Source of the DNA: Lotus japonicus | Lineage: Eukaryota; Streptophyta; Magnoliopsida; Fabales; Fabaceae | Length of the DNA stretch: 64,000 nt | NCBI RefSeq assembly: GCF_012489685.1 | Contig: NC_080046.1 | Coordinates: 46,153,176-46,217,175 of the forward strand | Direction: 5' to 3' | Shown: positions 10,592 to 22,894 of the stretch, in pieces | Layout: each line of letters begins with the position of its first letter | How positions within the stretch are numbered: the first letter of the stretch is position 1 | Program-made: the position numbers and the translations under genes | Notes under the pieces: model-generated | Seen by the model: the letters and a program-made list of their open reading frames with translations, nothing else | Told to the model about the DNA's origin: nothing | Databases searched by the model: none

Positions 10592-12063
10592 TAATAGAGA
10601 TAATGAAGTGGTAACTCAAAGAAGTCCCACATTGCCAAGATTAGCAAGTGCACAAGTGCATATATAATAAAGAACACACACACCCATTGCCTTAAGCCTA
10701 AGGTTTTGTGGTGTTGTGTGGTTCTAACTAAGGATTTCTAACATGGTATCAGAGCCTATCCTAGATCCTTTGTTGTGGAGACCACCCATATTTGGGCCAC
10801 CCGTTGATCCCACGTTCCAGTCTGTTCAATCCTGGACGTGAGGGGGTGTGTTAGAAGTCCCACATTGGCTAGAGATAGAGCCAAGATAAGCTTTATAAAG
10901 GTAGTGCAAACCTCAACTCTTGAGCTAGCTTTTGTGGTTGAGTATAGGCCTCCTAATTTCTAACATGGTATCAGAGCTGGTCTGATCCAAGCCATGACTT
11001 CCGCTTCAAAAAAAAAAAAAAAACAAAAAAAAAAGTAAAAAAAATCCGAAAAAAAAAAAGAAGCAAAAATGGCAGTCCCATTTGCGCAAGCCAAGGCCTC
11101 AGACTCAGACGAAGGAGCACAAGTCCAAGGAACTCCGATGCTCCCGCTAGAGTACTAGCCCAGACAAAGAAAGTCGAAAGGCAGACTCAGACGAAGGAGC
11201 ACAAGTCCGACGGCCACTGATGTTCCCGCTGGAGTGCAAGGCACAGGCAAAAAAAAAAAAATGGAGTCCCAATTGAGGGGGAGTAATAGAGATAATGAAG
11301 TGGTAACTCAAAGAAGTCCCACATTGCCAAGATTAGCAAGTGCACAAGTGCATATATAATAAAGAACACACACACCCATTGCCTTAAGCCTAAGGTTTTG
11401 TGGTGTTGTGTAGTTCTAACTAAGGATTTCTAACATAATAGAGATAATGAAGTGGTAACTCAAAGAAGTCCCACATTGCCAAGATTAGCAAGTGCACAAG
11501 TGCATATATAATAAAGAACACACACACCCATTGCCTTAAGCCTAAGGTTTTGTGGGGTTGTGTGGTTCTAACTAAGGATTTATAACATGGTATCAGAGCT
11601 GGTCTGATCCAAGCCATGACTTCCGCTTTCAAAAAAAAAAAAAACGTAAAAAAAAAGTAAAAAAAAAAAAGATTGAAAAAAAAAAGCAAAAATGGCAGTC
11701 CCATTTGCGCAAGCCAAGACCTCAGACTCAGATGAAGGAGCACAAGTCCAAGGAACTCCGATGTTCCCGCTAGAGTACTAGCCCAGACAAAGAAAGTCGA
11801 AAGGCAGACTCAGACGAAGGAGCACAAGTCCGACGACCACTGATGTTCCCGCTGGAGTTCAAGGCACAGGCAAAAAAAAAAAAAAAAATTGGAGTCCCAA
11901 TTGAGGGGGAGTAATAGAGATAATGAAGTGGTAACTCAAAGAAGTCCCACATTGCCAAGATTAGCAAGTGCACAAGTGCATATATAATAAAGAACACACA
12001 CACCCATTGCCTTAAGCCTAAGGTTTTGTGGTGTTGTGTGGTTCTAACTAAGGATTTCTAACA
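10592..12063 (+). mobile_element. TRIM retrotransposon concatemer (LTR-int-LTR-LTR-int-LTR)
   Basis: Four near-identical 152-bp LTRs, each TAATAGAG...CTAACA, lie at 10592-10743, 11284-11435, 11436-11587 and 11912-12063. Internal regions start with the initiator-Met tRNA primer-binding site TGGTATCAGAGC (10744 and 11588) and end with the polypurine tract TTGAGGGGGAG just before LTRs 2 and 4. A single 5-bp target duplication ATCCT (10587-10591, 12064-12068) brackets the whole array, so it behaves as one integration. LTRs 2 and 3 abut with no bases between. Internal regions encode nothing and contain A-rich runs. Length and lack of coding sequence fit a terminal-repeat retrotransposon in miniature. 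Confidence 0.93.
10848..10967 (+). mobile_element. LTR of a second TRIM family embedded in the concatemer
   Basis: A different LTR (TGTTAGAAGTCCCACATTGG ... CTAATTTCTAACA), homologous to the LTRs of the TRIM at 32593-32930, sits inside the first internal region. It is followed by its own TGGTATCAGAGC. The preceding ~100 bp (10744-10847) matches the internal region of that second family, including GATCCTTTGTTGTGGAGACC and its GTGAGGGGGTG polypurine tract. The first unit is therefore a chimera of two TRIM families joined at the shared PBS. Confidence 0.85.
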
Positions 12064-12068
12064 ATCCT

Positions 12069-13178
12069 AACCATTATAGTAGCTAATAATCTCTTAAGAG
12101 TCTTATAATGTGCTTTAAAGCATATTCAACAATCTCTCATTTTTCCCATTGTCACCTTTTTCTTTTGCATCTAAATGCATGGTCAACTTTTGGACTTGAT
12201 GCTGCAAGTCCATGAATATGGCTTGACTAGTAGACAGAAAAGAATAGCTCCTAAACAAACTGGCCATCACAAGAGCATACAAAATGCCAAAGGAAATACA
12301 AAAAACAAAAACAATCAAAATCAACCCTAAAGAAACATCGCAAAGAATAATATTTCAGCCTAGAGGACCAATGTCCAATGTATTTACTCACCCACACACA
12401 AACAAAGCAAACATGTAGGGATCAACCATATGATCCCAAAAGAATGTCCAAAGTCCTCTTACAAGAGAGAAAAAGAAAAGTACAAAACTATATCATAATA
12501 CAAAGGAACTATAAAGTACAAAGATTTGATCCTAGATACAATCTAGCAAGAAAAATTACAATGAGAATTCCTAATACAAACGTACTATAACAAACAATAC
12601 AATTGTAAAAGGAGAAAATAAGAGAAAATAAAATAAATGGAAAAAGTGGCAAACTAGTGAATATTCAACATGAGAATCTCACTTTTTTCTTTTTAATTTC
12701 CTCTCACTCACCTGCCCCTCACTCTTGTATCATACTTTTTATGACTTTGTTCCGCTTCTTATCTCTTTTCCACCTTTTCTCAAAAGAAAACCACACTTGA
12801 AGATGTAACGAAGTGTGAGATTAAAGGTGGTCTTATGGAGTCCCTTCAAACACTTTACAAACTTCAGAGGTAAAATAGAAAACAAACATATGACAAAACA
12901 ATGGGTAGCACAAAGACAATCAAGAAAAGCTCAACAAGGACTACCCAAAGATGAAAAAGTGCAATAAAACTACCAAGAAGCCAACAAACAAAAAAACACA
13001 TGGAGTTAGACATGTTCTTCCTTTCGAGAAAAGGTTCTCAACAATACACTGTTTGCATCACATACCCTAGACATATATTTTCACTAAGTCACTATCTCCA
13101 ACTCGGTATGAGGCTGTAAGGGACAAACTCAATGTGGTCAACAAACTCTTTCTCTCCCACCTTGAGTTTGAGGGGTAC
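12069..13178. other. No gene; possible retroelement debris
   Basis: No domain recognised. The final ~40 bp (CACCTTGAGTTTGAGGGG, just before 13179) is a polypurine-tract-like 3' internal end of a copia-type element, so at least the right part is retroelement-derived. Confidence 0.4.
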
Positions 13179-13415
13179 TATTAGAGAATAGAGCTAGTTA
13201 GTTATAGTGTCAACTGGATGTTACGAGCTGTTAGTTGATGAGTCAGTTTACTCTTTGTAACTGATTTTTTAGTTAGATTTTTTAGTTCCTGTATTTAGCT
13301 TCTCTCACTCTCTAGTACCTATATATTAAGAGACACCTCTAGTATTTGGTTAGAATATCAGTAACAAAACTCAATTCAGTTTACTTTTCTTTTGCTATCT
13401 AAACCTGGTTCTCAA
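13179..13415 (+). mobile_element. Copia-type LTR remnant
   Basis: Directly after the purine tract TTGAGTTTGAGGGG comes TATTAGAGAATAGAGCTAG, followed by a promoter-like AT-rich stretch with TATATATTAAGAG and a TAACAAAACTC end region. This order (PPT then LTR) marks a 3' LTR of a Ty1/copia-like element. The right boundary is approximate and the matching 5' LTR is not in view. Confidence 0.55.
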
Positions 13416-14565
13416 TAAGAAGAACTTGAACTTGAACTCTCCCGTGCCGCCGTGCGTGTGTGATTAGAGCATGGAAACGAGTGCAAGAAGTGAAGAGCTT
13501 ACTGAAAACGAATAGAAAATAAAGTCTGGAGGGTTGCCGGAGATGCTAAGTTACTGCACATAAACTGAATATTAGTAAGCAAATAGAAAACTAACGAGAA
13601 GCATATCAGCATTGACAAAGAAATTAAGAATCCGATCACTGAATTGCAAAAGAAAAAAAACTATTGACACTGCAAAGGTATGAGAAACACAAACCATGAA
13701 TGTACAGATAGATACATAGACACACCATTTGCATTTTGCAAAAGAAACTTCGGAGTTGATTAAGTGCAAAGTCAGTTGGGTTGTAGAAAATCTAGACATA
13801 CCTGTAGAAAGGTTTTCATTAAATAGAAGTTCTTAATAGATCAACACAATCAAATCTAAGGGTGTAATACATTACCAAACTCATTTTAACTTCGAAATTA
13901 CTAATATTAATTTACGGAATATCAAGGGGACTTATTATGGAAATTGACCAATTAGTTCGAATAACAGAAATAGAAGCTTGCTATCAGTTTCAATACTATT
14001 TGATACTTACCATTTGAAGAACGATTAGACCAGCACTATAAATTCAGTTGTTTGAAACAAGAAAACCATGACAAGTAACATAAGGAAATATTATGACAAG
14101 ATAAAGTAAGTTATTTATCTTCTAAAGCCATGGATCATTCATAAAAAATGTTTAACCTGCCATGAGACAGCGGACAATGCAGTTTTGCAACTGGAGCTGA
14201 AGGTGTAAATGTGGTTGGCGTTCTCATGATGTACTGTTCTGGTGCAGCATATCTGAAAAAGAAAGATTGTACACGTCATGAACTGCCTATAGTGGGATGT
14301 CAGGCATATATGGATTATTTTTATATACAACACTTATATTTTCTAACTTACGATTATCTTTTTCTTTATACAAACCATAAGTATATTTCTACACAATACT
14401 TATGCCTCATTCAACTAATCATCTCTGGAATTGTGAGAGCTTGTTCAGGTTCAACATGTACTGAATGAGGATATAATTAACTGGATCAGCTGTTCTATAC
14501 TTGTTGAAATTATAAGGGCAATTTGGACACACACACCCACAACCAATAGAGCGTAACAGAAACTG

Positions 14566-14600
<35 letters not shown>

Positions 14601-14864
14601 ACACACATATACGCACCAAGCAGGACACAGAAAGGCAACCATAGTAGAAAGGAACCATAGTAGAAAAACTGTCTGGCACCAAATTTGAGGTAAGCACAAT
14701 ATTTCTAAGAATAAAAAATACAATAAAGAAAGAGATAACACCAAGATCAGCAACTAAAGCACGGAAACTTTATACATAGCATTTCCATGAAGCCAAGTTC
14801 AAAAGAACATACATTTTTGCATAAAATGAATAGGAAGAAACACTACAAACATTATATTAAAAGG
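13416..14864. other. No gene recognised; contains a (CT)n microsatellite
   Basis: Low-complexity AT-rich DNA. A pure CT/AG dinucleotide tract occupies 14570-14598. Short open frames here have no recognisable similarity. The right part joins the HD-ZIP III-containing block. Confidence 0.45.
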
Positions 14865-15931
14865 ACTGAGAACAAGATTTACATTTCCTTATGGTTAAAA
14901 ATCACATCTTTGAAGGCACCTCTCCCAATTTACATGTTATCATAAAAATCATAACGTCAAAATAAAATAAAAGTGAGAAAAATTACCAAATAAATCAACA
15001 AGATTTGAAGTTGTCTCTGCACAGCAAGCTTGCTTGTCTAATTCCCAGCTTCAAGGAGACAGAAAACCATCTGCAAATTCACATAAATAAGAAATTAAGC
15101 AACTTTGCTTGAAAAGACAGGTGGGACTTCATCATCCCTTGTTTCTTTGGAGCTAATGAAGGGCACGACACTCACCTTCTTCCCCTGTTCCAGATTTGTA
15201 GCGCACCACCAGAAGTCATGAGCAGGTGACAGTGTGATTGGTGATATAGCTTATCATCAAGGAGTAAAGGATGCAAATAAGAGATTTAGTTTGTGAAGTC
15301 ACAGAGAGTCATAATCCAACCATGCAAGACATATAGTCCGTTAAGTAATGGAATCATCATTCATACACACTGAGTAGCTTTACCTGTATATATAGAAGCT
15401 CTATCCACCATTTGCTATGGGAAGCACATTTAAAACGTCGACTGCTTAGCTATCACAATATCGGGAAGGCCTATCTTTAAGGATTTCGGCAACCTTTAGA
15501 GACTGTTGTTGATTATGCCATCCTTAAATACAAGCACAACAATTTATAAATAGAAGAAAAACCCTTATTAACAAAGAAAACTATCAGCAGTTTGGGGTGT
15601 GTTATTTAAAGGTGTCAATTTGGTTCATAGTTAGCCACTCTGTGTGATAAGAAAATAATTTTCTGAATAAAAGAATTAATAGTTATTGGATCACCTTCAT
15701 TCCAGGCATCAGAACCACTCAACAGCAGTTCCAGCGGTGGCCTTGGAAATATATTTTGCTAAAGCCTCTTCTGCAATGGACAAAAGCCTAAGAAAAACGA
15801 CACATGATTTCGAAAGGCCGCTCATACACATACATGGTTTAAAAGAAAACAATGACGGAAAGAGACTAAGACACAAGTACAATTAAGAAAGGAACCATGG
15901 TAGAAAACTAGTCTCGCACCAAATTTGAATG
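14865..15931 (-). repeat. HD-ZIP III-containing block, copy 1
   Basis: First of three related ~1 kb blocks (others at 22895-23871 and 29735-30663). All share the words CACCTCTCCCAATTTACATG (with variants), the segment around GCACAGCAAGCTTGCTTGTC, and HD-ZIP III exons in the same orientation. Each block is followed on the plus strand by an array of the 139-bp repeat. Confidence 0.85.
15384..15787 (-). pseudogene. HD-ZIP III START-domain fragment, copy 1
   Basis: Two exons of a class III homeodomain-leucine-zipper transcription factor (REVOLUTA/PHABULOSA/ATHB-8 family), minus strand. Exon at 15695-15787 encodes LLSIAEEALAKYISKAT then TAGTAVEW and ends ATGAAG before a GTGATC donor; exon at 15384-15493 begins VAEILKDRPSRYCD and continues toward VDVLNVLP and NGG. 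These match the start of the START lipid-binding-like domain. Lesions: a 1-bp loss after VEW, a TAA in VAEILKDRPSRYCD-S-stop-AVDV, and a 4-bp loss after NGG. The exon that normally lies between them (PGPDS...) is missing, as are the homeodomain, zipper and C-terminal MEKHLA regions. Not functional. Confidence 0.85.
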
Positions 15932-18900
15932 AACCCTCAAATTATCATTATTCGAAAGGCAACAAGGGTCTATAATCAGAATTAGCATTCTCACAACTTT
16001 AGGGTCATTGTTCCTTGAATAACCATCTCGTTTTAGGGACTCGCATTAGTTTCGGCCTTCAAATTATCATTATCTGAGAGACAACAAAGGTCCAAAATTA
16101 GAATTATCATTTCCACGACATCAGGGTCAATGTTCACAAATTAACCATTTCGTTTTAGTGGACTCGCATTGATGATTTCCAAATTCCAACAAAATGGTCA
16201 GCCCTCAAATTATCATAATTCGAAAGACAACAAAGGTCCATAATCATAATTAGCATTCTCGTGACTTTGGGAATTATTATTCACATGATTAACCATCTTG
16301 TTTTAGGATCTTGTTTTAAGGACTCGAATTGATGATTTCCACAAAAGGGTCAGCCCTCAATTATCATTATTCGAAAGGCAACAAAGATCCATAATTTGAA
16401 TTACAATTCCTGCGACATTAGGGTCATTGTTCACATGATTAACCATCTCATTTTAGATACTTATTTATTGATTATTTCCATCAAATCGGTCAGCCCTAAA
16501 TTTATAATTATCTGAAAGGCAATAAAAGTGCATAATCCAAAATAACACTCTCGCGACTTTAAGGTCATTGTACACATGATTAGTCATCTTGTTTTAGGGA
16601 CTCGTATGAGGGACTCACAATGATGATTTTAATAAAATTGTCAGCCCTCATAATATCATTATTCGAAAGGCAACAAACTCACAATGATGATTTTAATAAA
16701 ACTGTCAGCCCTCATAAAAGTGTCAGCCCCCATAATCAGAAATAGCATTCCTGCGACTTAAGGGTCATTGTTCACTTGATTAACAAACTCGTTTTAGGGG
16801 CTCACATTGATGATTTCCATCTCAAGTGTCAGCCCTTTAATCAGTATCTGAAAGGCATCTACGGTCCATAATAAAATAAACATTCTCGCGATTTTGAGGT
16901 CATTGTTCAAATGAACCATCTTGTTTTAGGGACTCGCATTGATGGCTTCCATCAAGAGTATGAACCCTCAAATTATCATTATTAGGGAGGTAAAAAGGGT
17001 CCATAATCAAAATTAGCATTTTCACAACATTTGGAATTATTGTACACATGATTAACCATCTCGTTCTAAGGATTCAATTTAGGGACTTGCATTAGTGATT
17101 TCACGCAAAAGGGTCAGCCCTCAATTTTGATTAAAGGTGTGTTATTTAAAGTCATTGTACACATATTAACCATCTGATTTTAGGAACTTGTTTTAGGGAC
17201 TCGAATTGATGATTTCAATCAAAAGGGTCAACCCTCAAATTAACATTATTCGAAAGTCAACAATGGTCCATAATCAAAATTAGCATTCTAGCGACTTTAG
17301 GATCATTGTTCACATAATTAACCATCTCGTTTTAGAAACTCACATTGATGATTTCCATCAAATGTGCAAGCACTCAAATTATCATTAATTAAAAGGCAAC
17401 AAGGGTCCATAATCACAGATAGCATTCTCGCGACTTTAGGTCCATATTCACATGATTAACCATATTGTTTTTGTGACTTATTTTAGGGACTTGAATTGAT
17501 AATTTCCATCAAAAGTATTATATCATTATCCGAAAGGCTACAAGAGTCCAAAATCAGAATAAGCATTCGCGTAACTTTAGCGTCCTTGTTCACATTATTA
17601 ACCATTTCATTTTCGGGACCTTTTTTAGGGACTCATATTGATGATTTCCATCAAAAGGGTCAGCCCGAATATTATCATTATCCGAAAGCCAACAAGGGTC
17701 CGTAATCAAAATTTGCAATCTCACGACTTTCGGTATCATTGTTCAAATGATTAACCATCATAATTTAGGGACTCAATTTAGGGACTTACATTGATGATTT
17801 CCGGGAAAAGCGGCATCTCTCAAATTATTATTCAAAATGCAACAAGGGTCCATAAAACGAATTAGCAATCTCACGGCTTTAGGGTCATTGTTTACATGAT
17901 TAACCATCTCCTTTTAGGGACTCGCAATGATGATATCCTTCAAAAAGGTTAGCCTAAAATTATTATTATCCGAAAGGCAACAAAGGGTCCATAATCAGAA
18001 TTAGCATTCTCATGACTTTAGTATCATTGTTCACATGATTAACCATCTCGTTTTAGGGACTTATTTATTTATGATTTTCATCAAAAGGGTCAGGACTAAA
18101 ATTACCATTATCCGAAAAGCAATAATGGTGCATAATCAGAAATGACATTCTAGAGACTTCAAGGCCATTATTCACATGATTAAGCCATCTTGTTATATGG
18201 ACTCGTTTGAGGGACTCGCAATGATAATTTCATCAAAAGTCTCAGCCCTCAAATTATTATTACCCGAAAGGCAACAAGGGTCCAAAAATGAGAATTAGCC
18301 ATCTCACGACTTTAGGGTCATTGTTCACATGATTAACCATTTCGCTTTATGGACTTGTTTTATGGACTTCCATTGATGATTTCCGTCAAAAGGGTCAGAC
18401 CTCAAATTTTCATCATTCGAAAACCAACAATGATCCATAATAAGAATTTTCATTCTCAAGAATTTTGGTATCATTGTTCACATGATTAACCATCATAATT
18501 TAGGGACTCGCATTGATAATATCTGTCAAAAGAGTCATCTCTCAAATTATTATTCGAAAGGCAACACGGACCTATAATCAAAATTAACATTCTAAGGACT
18601 TTTGGAATCATTGTACACATGATTAACCATCTCGTTTTAGGGAAATGCATTGATAATTTCCATCAAAATGATCAGCCCTCAATTCAAGCGACTTTTGGGT
18701 CATTGTTCATGTGATTAATTATTTCATTTTAGGGATTCACATAGATGATTTCCATCAAAAGGGTCTTCACTCAAATTATCATCCTTCGAAAGCCAAAAAG
18801 GGTCCATAATCTGAATTTGCAATCTCACGACTTTTGGTATCATTTCACATGATTAACCATCATAATTTAGGGACTCGCAATGATGATTTCTGTCAAAAGA

Positions 18901-21900
18901 GTCATCTCTCCAATTATTATTCAAAAGGCAACAAGAATACGCAATCAGAATACGCATTCTTGCGACTTTAGAGTCTTATTGTACACTTCAATAACAAACT
19001 CGTTTAGGAGACTCGCATTGATGATTTCAATCAAGTGTCCGCCCTCAAATTATCATTATTTGAAAGGCAACAAATGTCCATTATCACAAATAGCATTCTC
19101 ACGACTTTAGTGTCATTGTTCACATGATTAGCCATATTGCATATTGTTACAGGGACTCATTTTAGGGGCTCGCATTGATGATTTCAATCAAAAGTATTAG
19201 ACCTCAAATAATCATTATCCGAAAGGCAACAAGAGTCCCAAATCAGAATACGCATTCACGCGACTTTAGGGTCATTGTTCACATGATTAACTATCTAACT
19301 TTTGGGATTCACATTGATGATTTCCATCAAAAGGGTCAGCCCTCAAATTATCATCATTCGAAAGCCAACAAGGATCCATAATCTGAATTTGCAATCTCAC
19401 GTCTTTTGGTATCATTGTTCACATGATTAACCATCATAATTCAGAGGCACGCAATGATGATTTCCATCAAAAGGGTCGTCTCTCAAATTATAATTAAAAA
19501 TGCAACAAGGGTCAATAATCAGAATTAGCAATCGAACAGCTTTAAGGTCATGGTTCACATGATTAACAATCTCGTTTTAGGGACTTGTTTAGGAACTTGC
19601 ATTGATGATTTCCATCAAAAGGGTCAACCCTCAAATTATCATTATCTGAAAGGCAACAAGGGTCCATAATGAGAATTAGCCATCTCAATACTTTAGGGTC
19701 ATTGCTCACATGATTAACCATTTCGCTTTAGGGACCTGTTTTATGGACTCGCATTAATGATTTCCGTCAGAAAGGTCAGACCTCAAATTATCATCATTCG
19801 AAAACCAACAACGGTCCACAATAAAAACTTTCATTCTCATGACTTTTGGTTTCATTGTTCACATGAATAACCATCATAATTTAGGGACTTAATTTAGGGA
19901 CTCGCATAGATAATAGATAATATCTGTCAAAAGGGTCATCTTTCAAGTTATTATTCAAAAGGCAACAATGGTCCATAATCAGAATTAGCATTCTTGCGGC
20001 CTTAGGTTCATTGTTTAATTTTAGGGATTGACATTGATGATTTCCATCAACAGGGTCTGCCCTCAAATTATCAACATTCGAAAGCCAACAAGGATCCATA
20101 ATCTAAATTTGCAATCTCACAACTTTTGGTATCATTGTTCACATGATTAACCATCATAATTTTGGGGCTCGCAATGATGATTTCCATCAAAAGGGACATC
20201 ACTCAAATTATTATTAAAAAGGCAACAAGGGTCAATAATAAGAATTAGCAATCTAACGGCCTAGGGCCATTGTTCACATGATTAACTATCACGTTTTAGG
20301 GACTTGTGTAGGGAACTGCATTGATGATTTCCATCAAAAGTGTCAGCCCTCAAATTATCATTAGCCGATAGGCAACAAGTATCCATAATGAGAATTAGCC
20401 ATCTCACTACTTTAAGATCATTGTTCACATGATTAACCCATTTCACTTTAGGGACTTTTTTTATGGACTCGCATTAATGATTTCCATCAAAAGGGTCGGA
20501 CCTCAAATTATCATCATTCGAAAACCAACAACGGTCCATAATAAGAATTTTCATGCTCACGACTTTTGGTATCATTGTTCACAAGATTAACCATCATAAT
20601 TTAGGCACTCGCACTGATAATATCCGTCAAAAGGGTCATCTCTCAAATAATTATTCAAAAGGCAACAAGGGTCCGTAATATGAATTAGCGTTCTTGCGAC
20701 TTCAGGGACATTGCTAAAAAGATTAACCATCTCGTTTAAGGGACTCGCATTGAAGATTTCCATCAAATGTGCCCTCCCTCAAATTATCATTATTGGAAGG
20801 GCAACAAATGTCCATAATCACAAATAGCATTCTCGAGACTTTAGGGTCATTGTTCACATGATTAACCACACTGTTAAAGGACTCTTTTTAGGGACTCGCA
20901 TTAATGATTTCAGTCAAAAGTATTAGCCCTCAAATTATCATTATCCGAAATGCAACAAGAGTCCCAAATCAGAATAAGCATTCTCGCGACTTTAGGGGAC
21001 ATTGTTCAAATGATTAATTATTTCATTTTAGGGATTCACAATGATGATTTCCATCAAAAGGGTTAGCCCTCAAATTTTTATCATTCGAAAGCCAACAAGG
21101 GTCCACAATCTGAACTTGCAATTTCCCCACTTTTGGTATCATTGTTCACGTAATTAACCATTATAATTTAGGGACTCGCAACCGTCAAAAGAGTCATCTC
21201 TCAAATTATTATTAAAAAGGCAACAAGGGTCAATAATCAGAATTAGCAATCTAACGGCGTTAGGGTCATTATTCACATGATTAACTATCTCGTTTTAGGC
21301 GCTTGTTTAGGGACTCACATTGATGATTTCCATCAGAAGTGTCAGCCCTCAAATTAGAATTAGCCATCTCATTTAGCCATTTGACTACTTTAGGGTCATT
21401 GTTCACATGAGTAACCATTTCGCTTTAGGGACTTGTTTTATGGACTCGCATTAATGATTTCCGTCAAAAGGGTCAGACCTCAAATTATCATCATTCGAAA
21501 ACAAACAACGGTCCATAATAAGTATTTTCATTCTCACGACTGTTGGTATCATTGTTCACATGATTAACCATCATAATTTAGGGACTTATTTTAGAGACTC
21601 GCATTGATAATATCCGTCAAAAGGGTCATCTCTCAAATTATTATTCAAAAGGCAACAAGGGTCCATAATCAGAATTAGCATTCTTGCAACTTTAGGGTCT
21701 TAATGTTCACTTCATTAACCATCTCGTTTTAGGGACTCGCATTGATGATTTCCATAAAAAGTGTCCGCCCTAAAATTATCATTATTTGAAAGGCAACAAG
21801 AGTCATAATCTGAATTTGCAATCTCACAACTTTGGTATCATTGTTCACATGATTAACCTTCATAATTTAGGGACTCAATTTAGGGGCTCACAATGATGAT

Positions 21901-22646
21901 TTCCGTCAAAAGGGTCATCTCTCAAATTGTTATTAAAAAGGCAGCAAGGGTTAATAATTAGAATTAGCAATCTAACGGCTTTAGGGTCATTGTTCACATG
22001 ATTCACCATCTCGTTTTAGGGACTTGTTTAGGGACTCGCATTGATGATTTCCTTCAAAAGGGTCAACCCAAAATTATTAATCGAAAGGCAACAAGGATCC
22101 ATAATCAGAATTAGCATTCTTATGACTTTAAGGTCATTGTTTACATGATTAACAATCTCGTTTTAGGGACTTATTTATTGATGATTTCCATCAAAACAGT
22201 CAGGCCTGGAATTATTATTAATGGTCCATAATCTGAAATAGCATTCCCTTAACTTCAAGGTCATTGTTCACATGATTAGCCATCTTGTTTAAGGGACTCG
22301 TTTGAGGGACTCGCGATAATGATTTCCATCAAAACTGTTAGCCCTCAAATTATCATTATCTGAAAGGCAACTAGGGTCCATATTGAGAATTAGTCATCTC
22401 ACGACTTTAGGGTCATTGTTCACGTCATTAACCATCTCGGCTTAGGGATCCGATTTATGGACTCACATTCATGATTTCCGTCAAAAGGGGCGGGACTCAA
22501 ATTATCTTTTTTGAAATGACAACTAGGGTTTAAGATCAAAATAAGCATTCCACGACTTTAGGGTCATTTTTCACATAATTAACCATCTCGTCTTAGCGAC
22601 TCGCATTGATAATTTTCAGCAAAAGGGTCAGCCCTTAAATTATCAA
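15932..22646. repeat. Array 1 of ~139-bp tandem repeat
   Basis: About 6.7 kb of head-to-tail, diverged units; by length roughly 46-48 copies. The consensus unit runs GGGACTCGCATTGATGATTT, then CCATCAAAAGGGTCAGCCCT, CAAATTATCATTATCCGAAA, GGCAACAAGGGTCCATAATC, AGAATTAGCATTCTCACGAC, TTTAGGGTCATTGTTCACAT, GATTAACCATCTCGTTTTA. Some units carry an extra ~13 bp (GGGACTTGTTTTA). Subtypes alternate, for example units with CATCTCTCAAATTATTATTC and units with GTCAGACCTCAAATTATCATC. No reading frame persists across units. On the minus strand the array lies directly upstream of an HD-ZIP III exon, where an intron would be. Confidence 0.95.
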
Positions 22647-22894
22647 TACAGAAAATTCTATTGAGTTACAAGATGTGATAAAATAAGGAATGGACTAACC
22701 TCATTTCAGGTTCCAACTATATGAAAGGATTGAAGTTTAGAGCTCCACTATACACATGAACCTCTAAATGAACTGCTGAAAGAAATGAATCATCCCTCCG
22801 GAATAACAAAATCTGCTCAACAATAAATAATCCAGTGTCAGTGGCCTGGTGTAAAACTTTTACATGGATATCATGGCTTAAATAATAGTAAGGT
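22647..22894. repeat. Duplicated segment X, copy 1
   Basis: The ~240 bp beginning ACAAGATGTGATAAAATAAG is repeated at 33485-33715, with shared words AGTTTAGAGCTCCACTATACAC and GAATAACAAAATCTGCTCAAC. On the minus strand it contains an exon-like open stretch (VEQILLF...), but I do not recognise the protein. Confidence 0.75.

Noticed and set aside
10744..10755. tRNA gene at TGGTATCAGAGC
   Set aside because: Only the 12-base complement of the tRNA 3' end is present, next to an LTR; it is a primer-binding site. The same holds at 11588, 32802 and 34263.
15932..22646. Interstitial telomere tract
   Set aside because: TTTAGGG occurs as single heptamers within a 139-bp unit, never in tandem.
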